A DNA stretch of 64,000 nucleotides from Holophagales bacterium (GCA_009845425.1 VXZQ01000017.1:426713-490712); one strand, 5' to 3'. Positions 28,608 through 37,477 are shown, counted from the first letter of the stretch. Notes: a model not told the origin generated them from the sequence alone. A program made the numbers and translations.

Positions 28608-29279
28608 ATGTCCAGGCACAGCGGGAACAGGCTCCGGACGGCCTTCTTCGTCTTGGTCGGTACAGGTGTCTCGATCGCCCACATCGGCTGCCAGGCTGCG
28701 CCGGAGGAAGCCGGCCCAACCCGCATCGACCTCGAAGTGCAGGGGCTCGGACTCGTCGACCTGCCGGACGGCTGCACAAGGGTGGAACCCAGCGTCCATG
28801 CCCTGGAGCTTGCCTGTGAACTCATCGAGACGACGGAGACTCCGGCGGGTCCGGTGGGCTCGATCCATCTCGAGCTCGGCGAGCCCACTGAAGGCCACAT
28901 CGAACTCGCGGACATCTCCGCGATCGACGTCATCAGGGAGGAGCAGCGGCCGCTGTTCGAGGCGCTGCCCGGAGGCGAGTTCATGGGCGTCGGCGGCGCG
29001 CTCTTCTACGGCCCCTTTGGAGCAGCGCGCTACGCACGCGGGAGATTCCAGGCCGAAGACGGCACCACGCTCCAGCGGATCCGGCTGTTCATGGTGCATC
29101 CGATGGAGAACCGGCTCGTCAACCTCGTCTACGACCATCCGCCCGGCGACAACGCGGACACGGCGGCGCGGGTCAACAACCACCTCCTCGTTCTCCTGGA
29201 ACACCTCCGGAGCTGGGAAGACATGCCCGCCGACGGGGACGAGGACGGCGAAGCGGCCGAGGTTCCCGCGACGTACTGA
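28608..29279 (+). CDS. Predicted lipoprotein of unknown function
   Basis: This 223-residue protein has an export signal (TAFFVLVGTGVSIAHIGC) with a plausible lipid cysteine at residue 28. The mature part is acidic and beta-rich, with no domain I recognise. It is transcribed divergently from the asparagine-synthase-like gene with 84 bases between them. No paralogue was seen in the window. The ATG at 28608 places the signal peptide at the N terminus. Confidence 0.7.
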   Translation: MSRHSGNRLRTAFFVLVGTGVSIAHIGCQAAPEEAGPTRIDLEVQGLGLVDLPDGCTRVEPSVHALELACELIETTETPAGPVGSIHLELGEPTEGHIELADISAIDVIREEQRPLFEALPGGEFMGVGGALFYGPFGAARYARGRFQAEDGTTLQRIRLFMVHPMENRLVNLVYDHPPGDNADTAARVNNHLLVLLEHLRSWEDMPADGDEDGEAAEVPATY

Positions 29280-29280
29280 C

Positions 29281-29296
29281 GGCCGGCGCACCGACA
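29281..29296. repeat. Half-hairpin fragment of the type A repeat
   Basis: GGCCGGCGCACCGACA is the exact complement of TGTCGGTGCGCCGGCC, which is the left half of the type A repeat at 23.0, 37.5 and 45.7 kb. It follows two bases after the stop of the lipoprotein gene. The other half of the hairpin is missing, so this is probably a decayed copy. Confidence 0.5.
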
Positions 29297-29324
29297 ATCT
29301 CGGCTTCCCGGGAGGCCGCTGAGC

Positions 29325-30467
29325 GTGTTTCGCGCGCCCTGGCTCGCCGACGAGGACGAGCTGCTCGCACCGGAGCCCGACGGCCCCGAAGCGCCGCGAC
29401 GCTGGCGGCCGCGCTGGTTGCGCCCCGGCCGCCGCGTCGGACCCAAGACTCTGGCGGTCTTCAGCCGCCAGTTGGCCGTCCTCCTTGACGCGGGCCTGCC
29501 ACTGCTTCAGGGCCTGGACATCCTGAGCATCCAGGGCCAGCACGCGGGACTCCGCGGCATCCTGCTGGAAGTCCGGTCTGAGGTCGAAGCGGGGGCCGGT
29601 CTCGCCGAAGCGATGAAACGCCGGCCGCGGGCCTTCAACGACCTCTACGTGAACCTGGTCGCCGCCGGCGAGGCCAGCGGCGCTCTACACCCGGTGATGG
29701 ACCGTCTCGCCACGCACATCGAGAAGGTGGCGAAGCTCCGCAACCAGGTCCGTTCCGCCCTCACCTATCCGGCCGCCATCCTCGCCGTCGCATCCGCGGT
29801 CGTGTTCCTCATCCTGTGGAAGGTGATCCCCGTGTTCCGGCACCTGTTCGCCGACCTGGGCGGCGACCTTCCGTTCCTGACCCGGCTGGTCGTCGGCGTC
29901 AGCGAGTTCATCGGCGCCTACGTGCTCGTTCTGCTCGGCGGCGCCGCCGCGGCGGTGTTCGCGGCGAGCCGCCTGCTCCGCACCCGTCAGGGCCGCCAGT
30001 GGGCCGACCGGCTGGTGCTGCGCCTGCCGCTGGTCGGCAAGCTGTTGCAGCGGATCGTCGTGGGACGCGCCTGCCGCACCCTCTCCGTCCTGCTGGCCTC
30101 GGGCATACCCATCCTCGACGCGCTGAAGACCACCGCCGGCGCGGCCGGGAACACGGTCGTCGCCGAGGCCCTCGAAACCGTCCGCGACCAGGTCGAGCAG
30201 GGCGGCTCGATCCACGGCGCGCTGCGCGGGACGAACGTCTTTCCGACCATGCTGTGCCAGATCGTCTACGTCGGCGAACAGACCGGCAAGCTCAGTCCGA
30301 TGCTGAACCGGATCGCCGACTTCTACGAGGAGGAGGTCGACACCGACGTCGACAGCCTGATGAAACTGCTCGAGCCGGCGCTCATCACGATCCTGGGAGT
30401 CGTCATCGGCGGCATCGTCATCTCGATGTACCTGCCGATGTACTCGGCGTTGACGCGGATCGGCTAG
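29325..30467 (+). CDS. Type II secretion / type IV pilus inner-membrane protein (GspF/PilC family)
   Basis: This 380-residue protein has two T2SSF domains. The first is about residues 45-165 (FSRQLAVLLDAGLPLLQGLDIL) and the second about 240-360 (ACRTLSVLLASGIPILDALK; GEQTGKLSPMLNRIADFYEEEV). Membrane helices fall near residues 150, 200 and 355. It forms the inner-membrane platform that pairs with a GspE/PilB ATPase. None of the other secretion or pilus genes is in the window, so it is an orphan. GTG start at 29325 with GGAGG upstream. Confidence 0.88.
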   Translation: MFRAPWLADEDELLAPEPDGPEAPRRWRPRWLRPGRRVGPKTLAVFSRQLAVLLDAGLPLLQGLDILSIQGQHAGLRGILLEVRSEVEAGAGLAEAMKRRPRAFNDLYVNLVAAGEASGALHPVMDRLATHIEKVAKLRNQVRSALTYPAAILAVASAVVFLILWKVIPVFRHLFADLGGDLPFLTRLVVGVSEFIGAYVLVLLGGAAAAVFAASRLLRTRQGRQWADRLVLRLPLVGKLLQRIVVGRACRTLSVLLASGIPILDALKTTAGAAGNTVVAEALETVRDQVEQGGSIHGALRGTNVFPTMLCQIVYVGEQTGKLSPMLNRIADFYEEEVDTDVDSLMKLLEPALITILGVVIGGIVISMYLPMYSALTRIG

Positions 30468-30507
30468 AACCGGCCAACTGCCGGGTGCGCGGGTCACGGG
30501 CTGCCGT

Positions 30508-30999
30508 TCACTCCGTAGCCGCGCGGAGGACCTCTTCCGGCGTCAGGCTGGCCGACGCGAACGGATTGACGACCAGGAGTCCTCCGAACGTCTGGCCGTC
30601 CTGCAGATCCTCGGTCAGGAGGACCTCGCACTCGGTCGTCTGCGCAGCCGCCACGATCAACGCGTCCCACCAGGAGAGTGAGTTGCGCTGTTCGAGGATC
30701 CAGGCCTTCTCGATCATCGCCATGTCGATCCCTACTGGCTCCCAGGCACACAGAGCCCGCACGATCCGCCGGGCTTGGGTGGCCTCCATACCCGGCTTCA
30801 GCTTCCGCGAGAGGGTGGCGTAGAGCTCCTGCAGGACCTGAATGCTCAGCCGCCCGGTGCGGTTGCGCCAGAGGTAGGCGTACCACTCGTCGGCGCGGGC
30901 CTGCTTCGCCGGATCGGACGAATCGTGCCGGTAGACGAGGACGTTCGTGTCAACGAAGACCGTCACGGTCGTGGAGGGAATCGCGGGAGGGGTACGCAT
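30508..30999 (-). CDS. PIN-domain ribonuclease toxin (VapC-like)
   Basis: This protein of about 163 residues has a PIN fold. The first acidic residue is in VFVDTNVLVYRHD, ELYATL follows, and the later acidic pair is in SWWDALIVAAA and LLTEDLQDG. These match the catalytic acids of VapC toxins that cut RNA. The ATG at 30999 gives a short N-terminal extension and overlaps the antitoxin end by 50 bases. An in-frame GTG at 30966 begins exactly at the fold (VTVFVDTN) and is the alternative. Confidence 0.85.
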   Translation of the reverse strand: MRTPPAIPSTTVTVFVDTNVLVYRHDSSDPAKQARADEWYAYLWRNRTGRLSIQVLQELYATLSRKLKPGMEATQARRIVRALCAWEPVGIDMAMIEKAWILEQRNSLSWWDALIVAAAQTTECEVLLTEDLQDGQTFGGLLVVNPFASASLTPEEVLRAATE

Positions 31000-31192
31000 T
31001 CCCGCTCTCGTTGAGCGGCTCGGGCTCGATGGCGAGGGCCCGTTCCATGGCGACCTCGTAGCGATCTTCCTGACGTCTCATTCCCTGGAGCAGATCGGCC
31101 AACCAGCGCGAAACGCTGCGCCCGTTCTCGGCGGCGCGAACGCGGACCCAGAGCGCGTCCTCTTCAGGGAGGGTGACGGTGATGTTCTTCAT
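30950..31192 (-). CDS. Antitoxin of the VapC-like toxin (ribbon-helix-helix type)
   Basis: This 80-residue protein opens MKNITVTLPEEDALWVRVRAAENGRSVSRWLADLL (quoted discontinuously by domain: a beta strand ITVTLPEE, then two helices), the pattern of a ribbon-helix-helix DNA-binding antitoxin. The C-terminal tail is charged and probably contacts the toxin. It precedes and overlaps the PIN toxin gene. Self-repression of the operon is typical for the family and likely here. No operator could be singled out by eye. Confidence 0.8.
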   Translation of the reverse strand: MKNITVTLPEEDALWVRVRAAENGRSVSRWLADLLQGMRRQEDRYEVAMERALAIEPEPLNESGNAYPSRDSLHDRDGLR

Positions 31193-31336
31193 GGCACGAG
31201 ATTAGGAGAACACGAGATTCGTGTCAACGCCGTAAGGACTCGGGCTCGCGCGAAGTGCCTCGGAGCGGGCGACGCGGCGGGCGTTGCGGGAGTCGATGCG
31301 TTGACGGCGGGCCGGCCGCTCAGGTAACAACGCGCC

Positions 31337-32545
31337 ATGCTCTCCCCCGAGGATGCCTGGGCCGCCATCGCAGCGGAGGCGGAGACGCTCGACATCGAGC
31401 ACGTGTTTCGCGCCGACGCGGTCGGCCGCGTGCTTGCCGAGGACCTGACCGCGACCGTCGACGTGCCCGCCCACGACGTCTCGGCGATGGACGGCTTCGC
31501 CCTCGGCGGCGACATCGAGGCGGGCGCCGCGCTGCCCGTCGACGGCATCGTCGCCGCCGGTGATCCGCCGGGAGCGGAGCTCCGCCCGGGCGCGGCCCTG
31601 CAGATCATGACCGGAGCGCTCGCGCCCGCCGGGGCCGACCGCGTGATCCCGATCGAACAAACCGACTTCGAGGGCGGCGACGCCGGAGCCGGCACCGTCC
31701 GCATCGTGGAGACGGTGCCGGCGGGGAGCCACATCCGCCGCCAGGCCGAGGTCACGGCGGCCGGCGGGCCGCTGCTCGCCGAGGGCGAGTTGCTGACGCC
31801 CGGCGGCGCCGGCGTGCTGGCTACCCACGGCATCCGCGAAGCGCCGGTCTACCGCCGCCCCACCGTCGCCACGCTGTCCACCGGCGACGAAGTCGTCCCC
31901 GCCGAGGCCGAGCCCGGCCCGGGCCAGCTCCGCGACTCCCACCGCGACTTCCTGCGCGCCGCGCTGGCGCAGCTTGGGATCGACGCCCGCTCCCTGGGCA
32001 TCGCCCGCGACGACCCGGCCGAGCTGCGCGCCAAGGTCGAACGCGGCCTCGATGCCGACGTCCTCCTGATCTCCGGCGGCGTGTCCATGGGCGAGTTCGA
32101 CTTCGTCGAGCAGGTTCTGGGCGACACCGGCCTCGGCTGCCGCATCCTGTTCGACGCGGTCGCGATCCAGCCCGGGAAGCCGCTGGTGGCGGCCCGCCAC
32201 GATCGGGGATGGGTGTTTGGGCTTCCGGGCAACCCCGCCTCGGCGATGGTCACCTACTGGCTCCTGGTGCGCCCTTTGCTTCGTCAGATGACCGGCATCG
32301 CCGACAGCTACTGGCGGGGAGCGCTCCGCGGACGCCTCAAGGGAGGCCTGCCCTTCGCCAAGGGCCGCGACCGGTTCCTGCCGTGCCGGCTCGAGTTCTC
32401 GTCCGGCGAAGTGCTGGTCGACCCGCGGCCGCCCCTGGGTTCTCATGATCTCGTCGCCTACGGCGCCGGCGCCGGCCTGGTGCGCGTGCCGAAGTTCAGC
32501 GGCCCGGCCGCTGCGGGAGAGTCGTGCGAGGCGCTGCCCCTGTGA
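31337..32545 (+). CDS. moeA: Molybdopterin molybdenumtransferase MoeA
   Basis: This 402-residue protein inserts molybdenum into adenylylated molybdopterin. Family phrases are PAHDVSAMDGFAL, IMTGALAPAGADRVIPIE, LSTGDEVVP, LISGGVSMGEFDFV (SGG MPT-binding loop) and GLPGNPASAMVTYWLLVRP. Length is typical. It shows that the cell makes molybdenum cofactor. No molybdoenzyme is seen in the window. The ATG at 31337 has only a weak ribosome site. Confidence 0.94.
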   Translation: MLSPEDAWAAIAAEAETLDIEHVFRADAVGRVLAEDLTATVDVPAHDVSAMDGFALGGDIEAGAALPVDGIVAAGDPPGAELRPGAALQIMTGALAPAGADRVIPIEQTDFEGGDAGAGTVRIVETVPAGSHIRRQAEVTAAGGPLLAEGELLTPGGAGVLATHGIREAPVYRRPTVATLSTGDEVVPAEAEPGPGQLRDSHRDFLRAALAQLGIDARSLGIARDDPAELRAKVERGLDADVLLISGGVSMGEFDFVEQVLGDTGLGCRILFDAVAIQPGKPLVAARHDRGWVFGLPGNPASAMVTYWLLVRPLLRQMTGIADSYWRGALRGRLKGGLPFAKGRDRFLPCRLEFSSGEVLVDPRPPLGSHDLVAYGAGAGLVRVPKFSGPAAAGESCEALPL

Positions 32546-32602
32546 GTCGATTAGCAGTCCTCGCCGGAGACTGCCAACAAGCTGTTACAATCCCGCGCCG
32601 CG

Positions 32603-32938
32603 ATGCCCCTGTACGAGTACCAGTGCACCGAATGCGAGGCCACGCTGGAAGCCATCCAGGCGTTCTCGGCGCCGCCGCTCGAAGAGTGCCCCGAATGCGG
32701 CCAGAGCAGTCTGAGGAAGCTGCTCTCCGCGCCCGCGTTCCAGTTCAAGGGCAGCGGCTGGTACGTCAACGACTACGCCCGCAAGGACAAGAACGGTTCT
32801 GCTGAGGCTTCCTCGAACGGCTCCTCCGCGAACGGCAACGGCTCGGAGGGCAAGGCCGAGGCCGGGAAGTCGGAGAAGAAGAGCGACAGCTCGGCCTCGT
32901 CGGCGAAGAGCGAGAGTTCGACCAGCGCCGCCACGTAG
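32603..32938 (+). CDS. FmdB-family zinc-ribbon protein
   Basis: This 111-residue protein has an N-terminal zinc ribbon MPLYEYQCTECEATLE with a second pair CPECG, then LRKLLSAPAFQFKGSGWYVNDYA, the standard FmdB-type regulator start. Residues from about 65 to the end are a low-complexity Ser/Asn/Glu/Lys tail. The role of the family is poorly known. The start ATG lies 57 bases after the moeA stop. Confidence 0.85.
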   Translation: MPLYEYQCTECEATLEAIQAFSAPPLEECPECGQSSLRKLLSAPAFQFKGSGWYVNDYARKDKNGSAEASSNGSSANGNGSEGKAEAGKSEKKSDSSASSAKSESSTSAAT

Positions 32939-32956
32939 CGACGGCAGCCCGGCGCG

Positions 32957-33040
32957 TGGCGGAAGCGCATGGGAATCGAACCCACCCCCGAGACGCATGA
33001 CGCCCCGGACCAGCGACTTGCGAAGACCGCGCGGTCTGAA
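32957..33040 (-). pseudogene. Degenerate partial copy of tRNA-Sec (3' half)
   Basis: Bases 32957-33010 are identical to 33041-33094, the 3' acceptor, T arm and part of the long variable arm of the adjacent tRNA-Sec, at an 84-base offset. Beyond 33010 the two copies diverge in the anticodon region but share the island GAAGACCGC. The 5' half of the tRNA is missing, so this copy cannot fold as a full tRNA. It may be a tandem-duplication relic or an attachment-site remnant. Confidence 0.75.
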
Positions 33041-33139
33041 TGGCGGAAGCGCATGGGAATCGAACCCACCCCCGAGACGCATGACGCCCCGGACAACGGT
33101 TTTGAAGACCGCAGGAGGCACCAGCCCCCGAGCGCTTCC
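33041..33139 (-). tRNA. selC: tRNA-Sec (anticodon UCA)
   Basis: The minus strand of 33041-33139 folds as a 99-base tRNA. It has a perfect 8-bp acceptor stem GGAAGCGC/GCGCTTCC, a G discriminator and encoded CCA. The anticodon stem GCGGT/ACCGT-type pairing holds loop CTTCAAA, so the anticodon is TCA. A long variable arm and T loop GTTCGATTC follow. The 8-bp acceptor and UCA anticodon are the marks of bacterial tRNA-Sec. It implies a selenocysteine insertion pathway elsewhere in the genome. Confidence 0.95.
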
Positions 33140-33193
33140 GCCGGTCAGCATATCCTCGGCCTTCCGACCCGGAACCAGACGAGGAACACCGTC

Positions 33194-33793
33194 ATGACGA
33201 TCCCGATCGCCGGCCCGCGTGGCCGGGCACCAGCTCTTGGTCTCACGCTCCTGCTGCTGGCCTGCGGCGCGGACGCGCCGGCTGAAGGAGGAGGCGCCCA
33301 GGAGGCCACGGCGGCCGTGGAGCTCTCCGAAGCGATTGTCGCCAGCGGACTGTCGATCGCCCTTCCGGCGGCGTGGAGCCGTCTCGAACCGAGGTCGGCG
33401 ATGCGCATGCTCGAGGCCGAGATCCCCGGCGCCGGCGGTCCGGGGGAGATCTCGGCGTACTACTTCGGCCCCGGCGGGGGCGGTGGCGCGGCGGCGAACG
33501 TCGAGCGCTGGAAGAGCCAGGTCGTCCTGGAACCCGGGGCTCCGGAGCCCACGACGCAGAGCCGCGAGAGCGGCGGCGTCCGCCGTACCTGGATCGAGCT
33601 GGAGGGAACGGTCAAGGCAAGCACGATCGGCAGCTTTCCGACGACCGACCTGCACGACGGGGCGCTATTCGGGGCGGTGATCGAAGCGCCCGGCGGCCCC
33701 TGGTATCTACGGGCCGTCGGCCCCGGCGCGACGATGCGTGAGCAGCGTCAGGCGTTCCTGGCGATGCTGGACAGCGCTAAACCGCAGGGCTAA
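33194..33793 (+). CDS. Predicted lipoprotein of unknown function
   Basis: This 199-residue protein has an N-terminal export signal with lipobox LLLLACG (lipid Cys near residue 19), then an acidic Gly/Ala linker and a beta-rich domain. I see no family I can name. The ATG at 33194 follows a GAGGA-type ribosome site. It lies between the two tRNA genes, on the opposite strand to both. Confidence 0.7.
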   Translation: MTIPIAGPRGRAPALGLTLLLLACGADAPAEGGGAQEATAAVELSEAIVASGLSIALPAAWSRLEPRSAMRMLEAEIPGAGGPGEISAYYFGPGGGGGAAANVERWKSQVVLEPGAPEPTTQSRESGGVRRTWIELEGTVKASTIGSFPTTDLHDGALFGAVIEAPGGPWYLRAVGPGATMREQRQAFLAMLDSAKPQG

Positions 33794-33812
33794 CCCGGGC
33801 GCGGCCGAAACG

Positions 33813-33888
<76 letters not shown>

Positions 33889-33926
33889 ACGTTCGGCGGC
33901 GCGCGAGTGTAGCAGCCCCCAAAGCG

Positions 33927-33994
33927 GATCCGGCCTGACGGCCGGCATTTCTCTGGCAGCCTTCGGCGGCAGCGGGTCAGAAGACCCGCGCACC
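33927..33994. repeat. Hairpin repeat, type B copy 3
   Basis: The element contains GCCGGCC-like TCCGGCC-TGAC-GGCCGGC followed by CTTCGGCGGCAGC and the hairpin GCGGGTC-AGAA-GACCCGC, then GCACCG. It matches the copies in the 5' ends of tgt and trmB. Here it lies downstream of an outer-membrane protein gene, between it and tRNA-Ala, and no gene start uses it. Confidence 0.7.
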
Positions 33995-33996
33995 GT

Positions 33997-34548
33997 TCAG
34001 AAGTGGTACGCCACTCCGGCGTGAACGGTGGCGTGGGTGCTGGAGGCGTCGAGATCCGCGTAGTGGCCCACCAGCTCGACGACTACCGAGAACCGCTCGT
34101 TGATCGGGAAGTCGCCCGTCACTCCCAGGGTCAGGCCGACTCCCTCGTCGCTCTCGATCCCGTCGCCGAGCTGGTACACGCCGAGGCCCATGAACACGCC
34201 TGATTCGTAGTAGAGGTCGTTGAACCGGTACTCACCGGCGATCGTCGCGTAGCGGAAGGTGGGGCTGGCCAGGGTGCCGACCTGGTCGCCGCTCAGGTCC
34301 TTGCTGCCGACCCGTACGCCGACCGCGGTACGCGGCTGGGTCCGCCACGAGAAACTCGCCAGGAATCCCGCGTGGTCGAGGCCGCCGTCGGGCTCTCCGT
34401 CCAGGCTGCCGCCGAAGCTCGGTCCGAGCGAGAGGGTGTAGCTGTACTGCCCCTGGGCGTCGGCGCTCGCCGCGCCCGCGAGCAGCAGTAGGACTGTCGC
34501 CAGCGCCGGCACGGCGGCGGCGCGCAGCTTTCGTTTCCGTGAGGTCAA
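33997..34548 (-). CDS. Outer-membrane beta-barrel protein of unknown function
   Basis: This 183-residue protein starts at a TTG at 34548 behind AAGGAG. The signal peptide is cut near ASADAQ. The mature chain alternates polar and aromatic residues in strand-like blocks and ends with a C-terminal aromatic (VAYHF), a common signal for outer-membrane assembly. It resembles small OmpW/OprF-like barrels in character, but no specific family is clear. Confidence 0.75.
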   Translation of the reverse strand: MTSRKRKLRAAAVPALATVLLLLAGAASADAQGQYSYTLSLGPSFGGSLDGEPDGGLDHAGFLASFSWRTQPRTAVGVRVGSKDLSGDQVGTLASPTFRYATIAGEYRFNDLYYESGVFMGLGVYQLGDGIESDEGVGLTLGVTGDFPINERFSVVVELVGHYADLDASSTHATVHAGVAYHF

Positions 34549-34614
34549 GAGAGTCTCCTTGGTCCGCGCGCCGGGCAGTATAGACGCGGGCTGAATCCGT
34601 CCTGGTCGGTAGGA

Positions 34615-35349
34615 ATGACCGCAGACGGCCCATCCAACCGAAGAAGACTGCCCACCTGTTTCTACGGATCAGCAGCGCAAAACGTCTGTCGGCGGGCGCG
34701 GCGTTTCCTGACCTTCGCCCTCTGGCTGCTGCTGCCCCGCCCTTGCCTCGCCTGCTCGGCCCCGGCCGAACGGGAACTCGGGCTATGCAAGCCGTGCCGG
34801 CGGCTGCTCGAATCTCCGCCCCCCGGCGCGGCCCGCGAGGACCGCCCGGAAGGTTGCGACGGTTTCTTCTGGCTCTGGGTCTACCGCCCGCCGTTCGACC
34901 AGGTCATCCTCGGCCTGAAGTACCGCCGCCTCGACTACCTGGGCGTCCACATCGCCGACGAGGCGAGCACCCGCATGGGAATCGAGCTGCGACGTGCCGA
35001 CGTTGTCGTACCCATGCCCATGCACTGGCGCCGGCGGCTCACTCGCGGCCGCAACCACGCCGAGTCGATCGCCCGGCCGCTCGCCCGGCGTCTCGGGCGG
35101 CCGCTGTCGCCAGCACTGAGGAGGCGGACCCTGGGGAGGCCGCAGGTCGGCCGCGGTCGCCGTCAACGGCTGCTCAACCCGGGAATCGCCATCGTCTGCC
35201 GCAGGCCCGCCGCGGTGCGGGACCGCGTCGTGCTCCTCGTCGACGACGTCGTGACCACCGGCGCCACCGCCGGCAGGGCCGCCCGTGCTCTCAAGGCGGC
35301 GGGCGCCGGGAAGGTCATCGTCTTCGCCGCGGCCCGCACCCACACCTGA
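34615..35349 (+). CDS. comF: ComF-family phosphoribosyltransferase-like protein
   Basis: This protein of about 244 residues has an N-terminal zinc-ribbon-like cysteine set (CLACSAP, CKPC) and a phosphoribosyltransferase fold. The PRPP loop is VVLLVDDVVTTGATA, and RGRNHAESIARPLA is a hallmark of ComF. It is linked to DNA uptake and recombination in competent bacteria. No other competence gene is nearby. The start is uncertain: the first ~30 residues precede the hydrophobic LLLPRPCLAC segment and could be trimmed. Confidence 0.85.
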   Translation: MTADGPSNRRRLPTCFYGSAAQNVCRRARRFLTFALWLLLPRPCLACSAPAERELGLCKPCRRLLESPPPGAAREDRPEGCDGFFWLWVYRPPFDQVILGLKYRRLDYLGVHIADEASTRMGIELRRADVVVPMPMHWRRRLTRGRNHAESIARPLARRLGRPLSPALRRRTLGRPQVGRGRRQRLLNPGIAIVCRRPAAVRDRVVLLVDDVVTTGATAGRAARALKAAGAGKVIVFAAARTHT

Positions 35350-35383
35350 TCCCGGCACGACGTCCGCTATAGTGATTGCCAAC

Positions 35384-37471
35384 ATGACCTGCCGGATGCA
35401 TCCCGGCGACTCCCGGTCGACCGCTGTGCGAGTGCGCATGCTCTCTGCCGGAGTCCTGGCGCCCGTCGCCGCCATCGCCCTCCTGGGCACCGCGCCGCTC
35501 CAGGCCGGCCTCGACCTGCCGAGTCTGGGCGATCCAACGGCCGGGCGGCTCGTCGGCCGGGTCCACGCCGGCAAGGCGCCGCTTCCCGCCGCCCGCGTCT
35601 ACGTCTACGACGTCGCCGATCGCAGTAAACAGAGGACGACGACCGATCGCTTCGGCCGCTACGCCTTCCAGCCCCTGCCGGCCGGCGTCTACCGCGTGAT
35701 CGCTCACCGGCCGGGCTTCGTGCCCGCGGTGGCGGAACTCGTGCGCACGACGAGCGAGTCGGCGCAATCGCTCGACTTTGAACTGAGCGCCCGCGAGCGC
35801 CGGCCCGCCGGCGAGGAGACGGGCAGCGGCGAAGAGGACTTCTGGTCCGTCCGGCAGCGCATACCGAACGACGTCCTGCGCCAGATCCAGATCGCGGAAG
35901 CGATCGCGGACGATCAGGACTGGGCGCTCGAGTCGGCGGTCCAGCGCGAGCGGTTCGAGGCGGAGTTGCGGACGCTGTCGGGTATCGAGGACGCGGGCGG
36001 CGACGCCGGCGCCCGGGTGCTCGGCAGTCAGTTCGATCTCCGCAGCCGGTTCGGCGAGACCCACCTCGCCCTGCGGTCCGACCTGCGCGAGTTCGAGCGC
36101 CAGGTGTTCAACGAAGATCACCAGCAGCTCGGCGACAGCCAGGCCTTCGCCCTCGACGTGAACCACCGGGGTTCGAACGTCCAGATCACGTCGCAGCGAC
36201 ACCGCTTCCACGGCGGCGATTTCCACGGCGGCGATGCGGCAGCCTGGGACGACTGGGGTCCGACCCCGTTCGCCGGCCTCGAGAGCTACGGTCTCAGGGT
36301 CGAACAGGCGGCCGGCGCCGGCGACGCCCACTTCGAGGCCCGGTACACCGCCGACCAGAACTTCCACCACGGCTTCGGCGACCTCTACGCCGGCCAGAGC
36401 GGTCTGCACAGTCTGGCGCTGGCGGCCCTCGACTCGCCGATGTCGTCGACGACCCTGGAGTTCCGGGGCGGCTACGAGCGGCAGATCACCGCCAACGCCT
36501 CGCTCGAAGCCGGACTCAGCTACCGCGAGCGACAGGCCTACGGGAATGGCCGCTTCTCGACCTGGGCCGAGGATCCCCACCAGCGCTTCGACGTGTTCAG
36601 CCAGGGCAACTGGGAGATCCAGCCCACGGTCGTTCTCGAGTACGGGATGTTCAGCACGCTGAGCGACGGCAACGTCTCCTTCACGCCGCGCGCCGGCTTC
36701 GTCGTCGAACTCGGTTCCAACTGGCTGGCCGCCGTGTCCGCCAGCGAGCGGGTCGACTCGGAGCATCTCCTCTTCCGCGACTTCCTGCAGGTGCAGTACC
36801 ACGACGACGACGCCTGCACCGCCACCTTCGAGCACTGCTACCGGATCGAGCTGAGCCGGCGCCTCGGCGCGACGGACGACAGCAGCCGCGTCGAGTTCGG
36901 CGTCACCCAGCGGCAGTTCGCCGACAGCGTCCGGCTGTACTTCAGCCGCGACATCTTCGAACGGCTCGAGAGCTTGCTGCTGCTCGACGGCGACCAGGTC
37001 GCCGAACTCCACTTCGGGCTGCAGCAGCGCCTGGGCGAGAAGATCCTGACCCGGATCAGCTCCTCCGCCGCCACGGGCGGAGGCGGCCTGCTCCGCGCCG
37101 TCGACGGTAGCGGCAACCTCGATAGCAGCAACCTGGAAAACCGGGTCCGCTACGTGATCGCCAGCATCGACACCCAGTTCGAGCGCAGCGCGACCGGCGT
37201 CCTGCTCGCCTTCCGGCGGGTCGACCAGGAACTGTCGCCCGTCGCCCGCGACGCCCGGTTCCCGCCCGCCGGGCCGAACTCAGTGCTCTCCGTGGAGCGC
37301 CTGCAGCTCCTGTTGACGCAGGGACTGCCCTGGGTCACCGGCACCGGCATCCAGGACTGGGCCCTGCAACTCGAGATGCAACTCAGCCGCGGGCATCTCC
37401 CGGTCCACTCCAGCCAGGACCCGGACCAGTTGCGCCGCCGGGTCGTCGCGGGCATCGCCGTCCGCTTCTAG
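35384..37471 (+). CDS. Carboxypeptidase-regulatory-like domain outer-membrane barrel protein
   Basis: This protein has 695 residues. A signal peptide (about residues 19-41) precedes a carboxypeptidase regulatory-like (CarboxypepD_reg) Ig fold (GRLVGRVHAGKAPLPAARVYVYD; FGRYAFQPLPAGVYRVIAHRPGF). From about residue 200 onward the chain has long strands rich in Tyr, Phe, Gln and Glu. It resembles a TonB-dependent receptor barrel without a clear plug or TonB box. The last residues AGIAVRF could form the barrel end. A second ATG at 35438 gives a shorter signal peptide. Confidence 0.75.
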   Translation: MTCRMHPGDSRSTAVRVRMLSAGVLAPVAAIALLGTAPLQAGLDLPSLGDPTAGRLVGRVHAGKAPLPAARVYVYDVADRSKQRTTTDRFGRYAFQPLPAGVYRVIAHRPGFVPAVAELVRTTSESAQSLDFELSARERRPAGEETGSGEEDFWSVRQRIPNDVLRQIQIAEAIADDQDWALESAVQRERFEAELRTLSGIEDAGGDAGARVLGSQFDLRSRFGETHLALRSDLREFERQVFNEDHQQLGDSQAFALDVNHRGSNVQITSQRHRFHGGDFHGGDAAAWDDWGPTPFAGLESYGLRVEQAAGAGDAHFEARYTADQNFHHGFGDLYAGQSGLHSLALAALDSPMSSTTLEFRGGYERQITANASLEAGLSYRERQAYGNGRFSTWAEDPHQRFDVFSQGNWEIQPTVVLEYGMFSTLSDGNVSFTPRAGFVVELGSNWLAAVSASERVDSEHLLFRDFLQVQYHDDDACTATFEHCYRIELSRRLGATDDSSRVEFGVTQRQFADSVRLYFSRDIFERLESLLLLDGDQVAELHFGLQQRLGEKILTRISSSAATGGGGLLRAVDGSGNLDSSNLENRVRYVIASIDTQFERSATGVLLAFRRVDQELSPVARDARFPPAGPNSVLSVERLQLLLTQGLPWVTGTGIQDWALQLEMQLSRGHLPVHSSQDPDQLRRRVVAGIAVRF

Positions 37472-37477
37472 AAACTG

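Noticed and set aside
32957..33139. Attachment site of an integrated element at tRNA-Sec
   Set aside because: The direct copies are only 84 bases apart and there is no integrase nearby, so an integrated element is not present here.
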